Shown piece after piece: positions 4,859 through 7,671 of a stretch of 7,671 nt of DNA. The notes under the pieces were generated by a model. The model saw nothing but the letters and a program-made list of their open reading frames with translations. It ran no database searches and was not told the DNA's origin. The position numbers and the translations under genes are program-made. Origin of the DNA: an uncultured Clostridia bacterium (GTDB lineage: Bacteria; Bacillota; Clostridia; Christensenellales; CAG-917); the NCBI GenBank assembly GCA_947174215.1, contig CAMWIB010000047.1:1-7671 (forward strand), given 5' to 3'. Position 1 is the stretch's first letter, and the number at the start of each line of letters is the position of its first letter.

Positions 4859-5857
4859 TTATTTCAGCTTTATGCCGAGCATATTTCCAAGCAACTCTTT
4901 GTTGTCGAAGAACTGCGCACCGCCGATTGCAACCGCGTTTTCGTTGTCGCGCAAAAGAATGACGTCGATGTCGAGCTTATACTCAATGTACTCTTTTATT
5001 CCGGGAATATGCACGGAGCCGCCCGTCAGAAACATACCCTTGCGCTTCACCTCGGCAACGAGTTCGGGCGGAGCCTGATTGAGAACGGACATAACGACTT
5101 CAAGTATATCGTCCATAAGCGGAATGACAGCGTTTTGCAATTCCACTGCGGAGATGTCTATACTGCGCGGGCTTCCGTCCTTGCCGCTTCCCATAACCGA
5201 GTACACGCTCGCGTCGTTGTCGTAGAAGGACAGCGCGGACTGCTTCAAATTTTCAACCGTATACTCGCCGACCTTTACGCCGTACAGCGAGAACATTCTG
5301 TCAATAATAGCGTTGTTAAATGCGTCGCCCGCAATATTGACGGAGCAACCTGCGGCGATACCGCGATTGGTAACTGCGGCAATTTCCGTCTTGCCGCCGC
5401 CGATATCCACGATAAGTCCGCCGATACTGCCCGTGTACGCCAACAGCGAAAGCGGAGCTTCAACAAGCGTAACTTCCTTTATACCCGCTTTCAGACAGCA
5501 CTTTTCAACCGCACGTCTGTCAGAACCCGAGGACGATGAGCATATGGATACAATCGCCTTTATGGTTGGCGGAATTATGCTTGAAGGGATAATCTTTTTA
5601 AGGAAATATTTGAGCATCATCGCGGCGGTTTCCTCGTCCACAACGACGCCCTCCTTGATAGGAGTCATCACTCTCGCGCCGCCAAGCGAATCCGCCATAA
5701 TGCTCTGCGCACGGTATCCCGCCTCGCGCAATTCCGTCTTATGGTTTGCCATAGTGGCAATGACGAGAGCAGGCTCGCAAAGCACAAGCCCTATCCCCTT
5801 TTGATATATCGTGATAAACTTGCTTCCCAAATCAATAGAAAGTTCAACAGTTGCCAT
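4859..5857 (-). CDS. mreB: Divergent MreB/Mbl-family actin-like cell-shape protein
   Basis: A 332-aa protein, usual length for MreB (about 335-345). Actin-fold motifs in order: phosphate 1 SIDLGSKFITIYQKGIG (7-23; canonical DLGTANTLIY), connect 1 ETAAMMLKYFLKK (76-88), VEAPLSLLAYTG (132-143; canonical IEEPMAAAIGAG), phosphate 2 VDIGGGKTEIA (150-160; canonical DIGGGTTEVA), adenosine motif LTGGSVHIPGI (277-287; canonical LTGGGALLRGL), and a C-terminal segment ending LLGNMLGIKLK. MreB filaments at the membrane guide lateral wall synthesis. Several nucleotide-site residues are changed, so ATP turnover or polymer behaviour may differ. The ATG at 5857 has GGAG with 6 bases of spacing and overlaps the end of maf by 14 bases, so the two are coupled. 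mreC and mreD do not follow; a terminator does. It could be an MreB paralogue (Mbl/MreBH type) rather than the main MreB. Confidence 0.88.
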   Translation of the reverse strand: MATVELSIDLGSKFITIYQKGIGLVLCEPALVIATMANHKTELREAGYRAQSIMADSLGGARVMTPIKEGVVVDEETAAMMLKYFLKKIIPSSIIPPTIKAIVSICSSSSGSDRRAVEKCCLKAGIKEVTLVEAPLSLLAYTGSIGGLIVDIGGGKTEIAAVTNRGIAAGCSVNIAGDAFNNAIIDRMFSLYGVKVGEYTVENLKQSALSFYDNDASVYSVMGSGKDGSPRSIDISAVELQNAVIPLMDDILEVVMSVLNQAPPELVAEVKRKGMFLTGGSVHIPGIKEYIEYKLDIDVILLRDNENAVAIGGAQFFDNKELLGNMLGIKLK

Positions 5858-6419
5858 TTGTTACTCCAATCCTTGCAAGAACGCTTGCAAGCTTTTCTTT
5901 GGGCAGGCCAACGATGTTCGTATAGCTACCCCTGTATTTCTCAACGACGCGTCCGTCCTGTATTCCGTACGCGCCCGCCTTATCAAGTGGATTTGCGTCC
6001 TCTACGTAGCGTGCGATTTCTTCTTTGCCGAGCGCTTTGAGTTTGACCTTAGAGCGCACGGTGAAGCAAATCTTTTCATTGTCGCAAATCACGCATACGC
6101 CCGTATAAACGGTATGCCATCTTCCGCACAGCTCACCGAGCATACGTACGGCGTTATCCTTGGTATGCGGCTTTCCGTACACCTTGCCGCCGAGTACGAC
6201 CACCGTATCCGCGCCTATAACCGTCGCGCCGCTCACGTCTGCCGCTTCCGCTTTTGCTACGGCAAGCTTCCTTGTGAGCAATCTCGGACTCGCCGCCTTT
6301 ATACGGCTCTCGTCTATATCGGAGGGTTGAATCTCAAATTCAACGCCCATATCCGTGAGTATCTCTCGCCTGCGCGGAGAAGCGGATGCAAGCACCACGC
6401 GCTTTGAAAACTTTTTCAT
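5844..6419 (-). CDS. maf: Maf-family nucleoside triphosphate pyrophosphatase
   Basis: A 191-aa Maf protein, full length for the family. From the ATG at 6419: LASASPRRREIL at 10-21 (substrate-binding Ser and Arg residues), DIDES at 34-38, IGADTVVVLGGKVYGKP at 68-84 (acidic Asp71 and Lys83), HTVYTGV at 102-108 and DKAGAYGIQDG at 146-156 with Gln154. The YGIQ signature is typical of the YhdE-type subfamily acting on dTTP and UTP, including modified pyrimidine nucleotides, rather than the YceF m7GTP type. Early Bacillus work tied maf overexpression to blocked septation. The start at 6419 is picked by homology; a TTG at 6461 would add 14 unrelated residues, and neither has a convincing ribosome binding site. 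It sits 73 bases after ppx and overlaps mreB by 14 bases, as in the classical maf-(radC)-mreB order. Confidence 0.95.
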   Translation of the reverse strand: MKKFSKRVVLASASPRRREILTDMGVEFEIQPSDIDESRIKAASPRLLTRKLAVAKAEAADVSGATVIGADTVVVLGGKVYGKPHTKDNAVRMLGELCGRWHTVYTGVCVICDNEKICFTVRSKVKLKALGKEEIARYVEDANPLDKAGAYGIQDGRVVEKYRGSYTNIVGLPKEKLASVLARIGVTNGNC

Positions 6420-6492
6420 ATCAGTATAATGCGATAATGCGAAACCATCGCTCGTACGCAAATATTCGTACGCGAACCGTTATCCCGCGTTA

Positions 6493-7671
6493 TCAGAGAA
6501 TTTCAAGATTCTTTCCGAACGTCGCCTTGAAATCTGCGGATACGCTGAGCGCGTCCTTAATTTCAAGGGAGCAATCTCCGCCGCTCTCAGACTCCGTCTT
6601 TACGATTACGCTGTCGCCGAGAACGTCGCAGTTGACTCCCGACACGACTCTGCTCTGGCTTCTGTCAAAGCTCTCTGCTATACGCAATATAACGCTGAGC
6701 TTTCTGAGCGCTTCCAAATCGTCCGCCGTAATCATATCCTTATATTTGAGGAGGTCCTCCTTTGAGAACTCCATACTTCTATGACCTACCGCCACGAAGG
6801 AAGCAAGCACTATATCCTTGTGCGGAACGCCGTAGAGGTTGCTGTTGAGAATGATGTACTGCGAATGGAGCTGGTGATTGTAGAACTTGATACGCATACC
6901 GCTGTCGTGCAGAAGCGCGGCGATTTTTAAGACTCTGACGTAAGAGCGCGGCATCTTGTGCAACACTTTGAGCTGTTTGAAAAGCTGAATGGAAATGTTG
7001 TACACGTGTTCCGCGTGACCGATGTTGATGTCAAAGTACTTCATCTGCGTATACAGAGAATGTCCAAGCACGTCGCTGAGCGGTCTTTCACCGATGGTAG
7101 GCACGGCGTAGCGGAACATTGCGCCCTCGCGCAGACCGCATCCGCTTATCGTAATCTTCTGGAAGTCGAACTTCTTCAAGACCGCACTCATAACCGCAAG
7201 CGCGCTCGGGAAAATATCCGCTCTGCCGCTGGATATGCCCTTAATCTTCATCGTGCTATCCAAATCAAGTTTGCTTATCGTCTTGTAAATGTGCTTGAAT
7301 GTGTCCGTCGTAAGCTCGTAGTTGTGAGTCATATTAAGCGGATACTTCGTGATAAGACGGCTGATTCTGCCGAGATTTCTGAAACTGCCGCCAACGCCGA
7401 CGAAGTGAGTATCAGGCTCAACCGTATCAAGCCACTCCACCTTTTCAAGCTGTGCGCTGATGAAGTCCTCTATCTTCTGCGCGCGCTCCTGCGGATTTGC
7501 AATATCCGCCTTGAACAAATCCGTAAGCGTAACCGCTCCGAACGGAAGCGTTTCAAAATGTATGAGGTTGCGGCGGTTGTAATAAATGAGGTTGGTAGAG
7601 CCGCCGCCCATTTCCATAATCAAGCCCTTTGGAATATCCATAGAGTTTATTACGCCCTGATAGACGAGCAT
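6493..7671 (-). CDS. ppx: Exopolyphosphatase/guanosine pentaphosphatase (Ppx/GppA) with HD domain, 5' end outside window
   Basis: The 392 C-terminal residues of a protein likely near 500 aa; the N-terminal ATPase lobe is cut by the window edge. LVYQGV at the start matches the segment just after the catalytic SGxEEA motif of Ppx, so the terminal ATG at 7671 is almost certainly an internal Met. Visible motifs, numbered from that Met: phosphate loop GLIMEMGGGSTNL (16-28; canonical DIGGGSTEL, so the Asp is Glu and the following Glu is Asn), VGVGGSFRNLGRI (91-103), SGRADIFPSALAV (148-160) and SGCGLREGAM (176-185). An HD-type domain follows with His219, LLHDSG (253-258, His255-Asp256), His269 and GHR (296-298). 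Ppx/GppA enzymes hydrolyse polyphosphate or convert pppGpp to ppGpp; which applies here cannot be told. The gene ends with TGA 73 bases before maf, probably the same transcript. Confidence 0.92.
   Translation of the reverse strand: MLVYQGVINSMDIPKGLIMEMGGGSTNLIYYNRRNLIHFETLPFGAVTLTDLFKADIANPQERAQKIEDFISAQLEKVEWLDTVEPDTHFVGVGGSFRNLGRISRLITKYPLNMTHNYELTTDTFKHIYKTISKLDLDSTMKIKGISSGRADIFPSALAVMSAVLKKFDFQKITISGCGLREGAMFRYAVPTIGERPLSDVLGHSLYTQMKYFDINIGHAEHVYNISIQLFKQLKVLHKMPRSYVRVLKIAALLHDSGMRIKFYNHQLHSQYIILNSNLYGVPHKDIVLASFVAVGHRSMEFSKEDLLKYKDMITADDLEALRKLSVILRIAESFDRSQSRVVSGVNCDVLGDSVIVKTESESGGDCSLEIKDALSVSADFKATFGKNLEIL

Noticed and set aside
4589..5539. A 316-aa plus-strand open frame across minD, the terminator and the mreB-like gene
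   Set aside because: It lies antisense to two well-supported genes and spans their terminator; no recognisable domain.
6453..6472. Two CGTACG hexamers forming a 6-bp stem between ppx and maf
   Set aside because: Each hexamer is self-palindromic so pairing is automatic; no U-run, so not a terminator, and no other support.

Overview
The window looks like chromosomal DNA of a Gram-positive bacterium of the Clostridia/Firmicutes type, probably an uncultured gut-type lineage. The basis is gene order. On the minus strand it reads ppx (partial) - maf - mreB-like - minD - minE - [inserted genes] - small membrane protein - spoIVFB-like protease. This is a thinned version of the maf-radC-mreBCD-minCD-spoIVFA-spoIVFB cluster known from Bacillus and Clostridium. 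The lineage is an inference and cannot be fixed to a genus from sequence alone.

Right part (3539-7671): the 3' three quarters of a Ppx/GppA phosphatase with an HD domain runs in from the right edge. It is followed by a Maf nucleotide pyrophosphatase, a divergent MreB that overlaps maf by 14 bases, a rho-independent terminator, then MinD and MinE. Between minD and minE lies a 161-bp compound repeat. It has two 52-bp copies, each ending in a perfect hairpin, and one stem base pair differs between copies by a compensatory A-T to G-C change. The minD stop codon sits in the loop of one hairpin. radC, mreC, mreD and minC, expected in this neighbourhood, are absent.

Middle part (about 1286-3528): an AT-richer cassette interrupts the cluster. 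A radical SAM protein (minus strand) is divergent from a DUF5131 (Gp37/Gp68, three-Cys motif) protein and an HxlR-family regulator (plus strand). The divergent intergenic region holds a perfect 8+3+8 palindrome resembling HxlR-family operators, and a strong promoter (TTGACA-N16-TACAAT) that fixes the DUF5131 start at 2378. An exact 9-bp direct repeat (ATTATTCCA) occurs at both borders of the cassette, which suggests insertion between minE and the spoIVF-like pair.

Left part (1-1245): a 79-aa single-pass membrane protein occupies the spoIVFA position but lacks its peptidase-like domain. An M50 intramembrane metalloprotease of SpoIVFB type follows it 6 bases later. The last 162 bases are AT-rich and contain no gene.

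How the genes fit together: the ancestral backbone concerns cell shape (MreB), septum placement (MinD, MinE), nucleotide housekeeping (Maf, Ppx) and regulated intramembrane proteolysis (SpoIVFB type). The best candidate for a little-described system is the divergent radical SAM / DUF5131-HxlR cassette with its shared operator: two Cys-motif proteins beside a possible thiol-sensing regulator.
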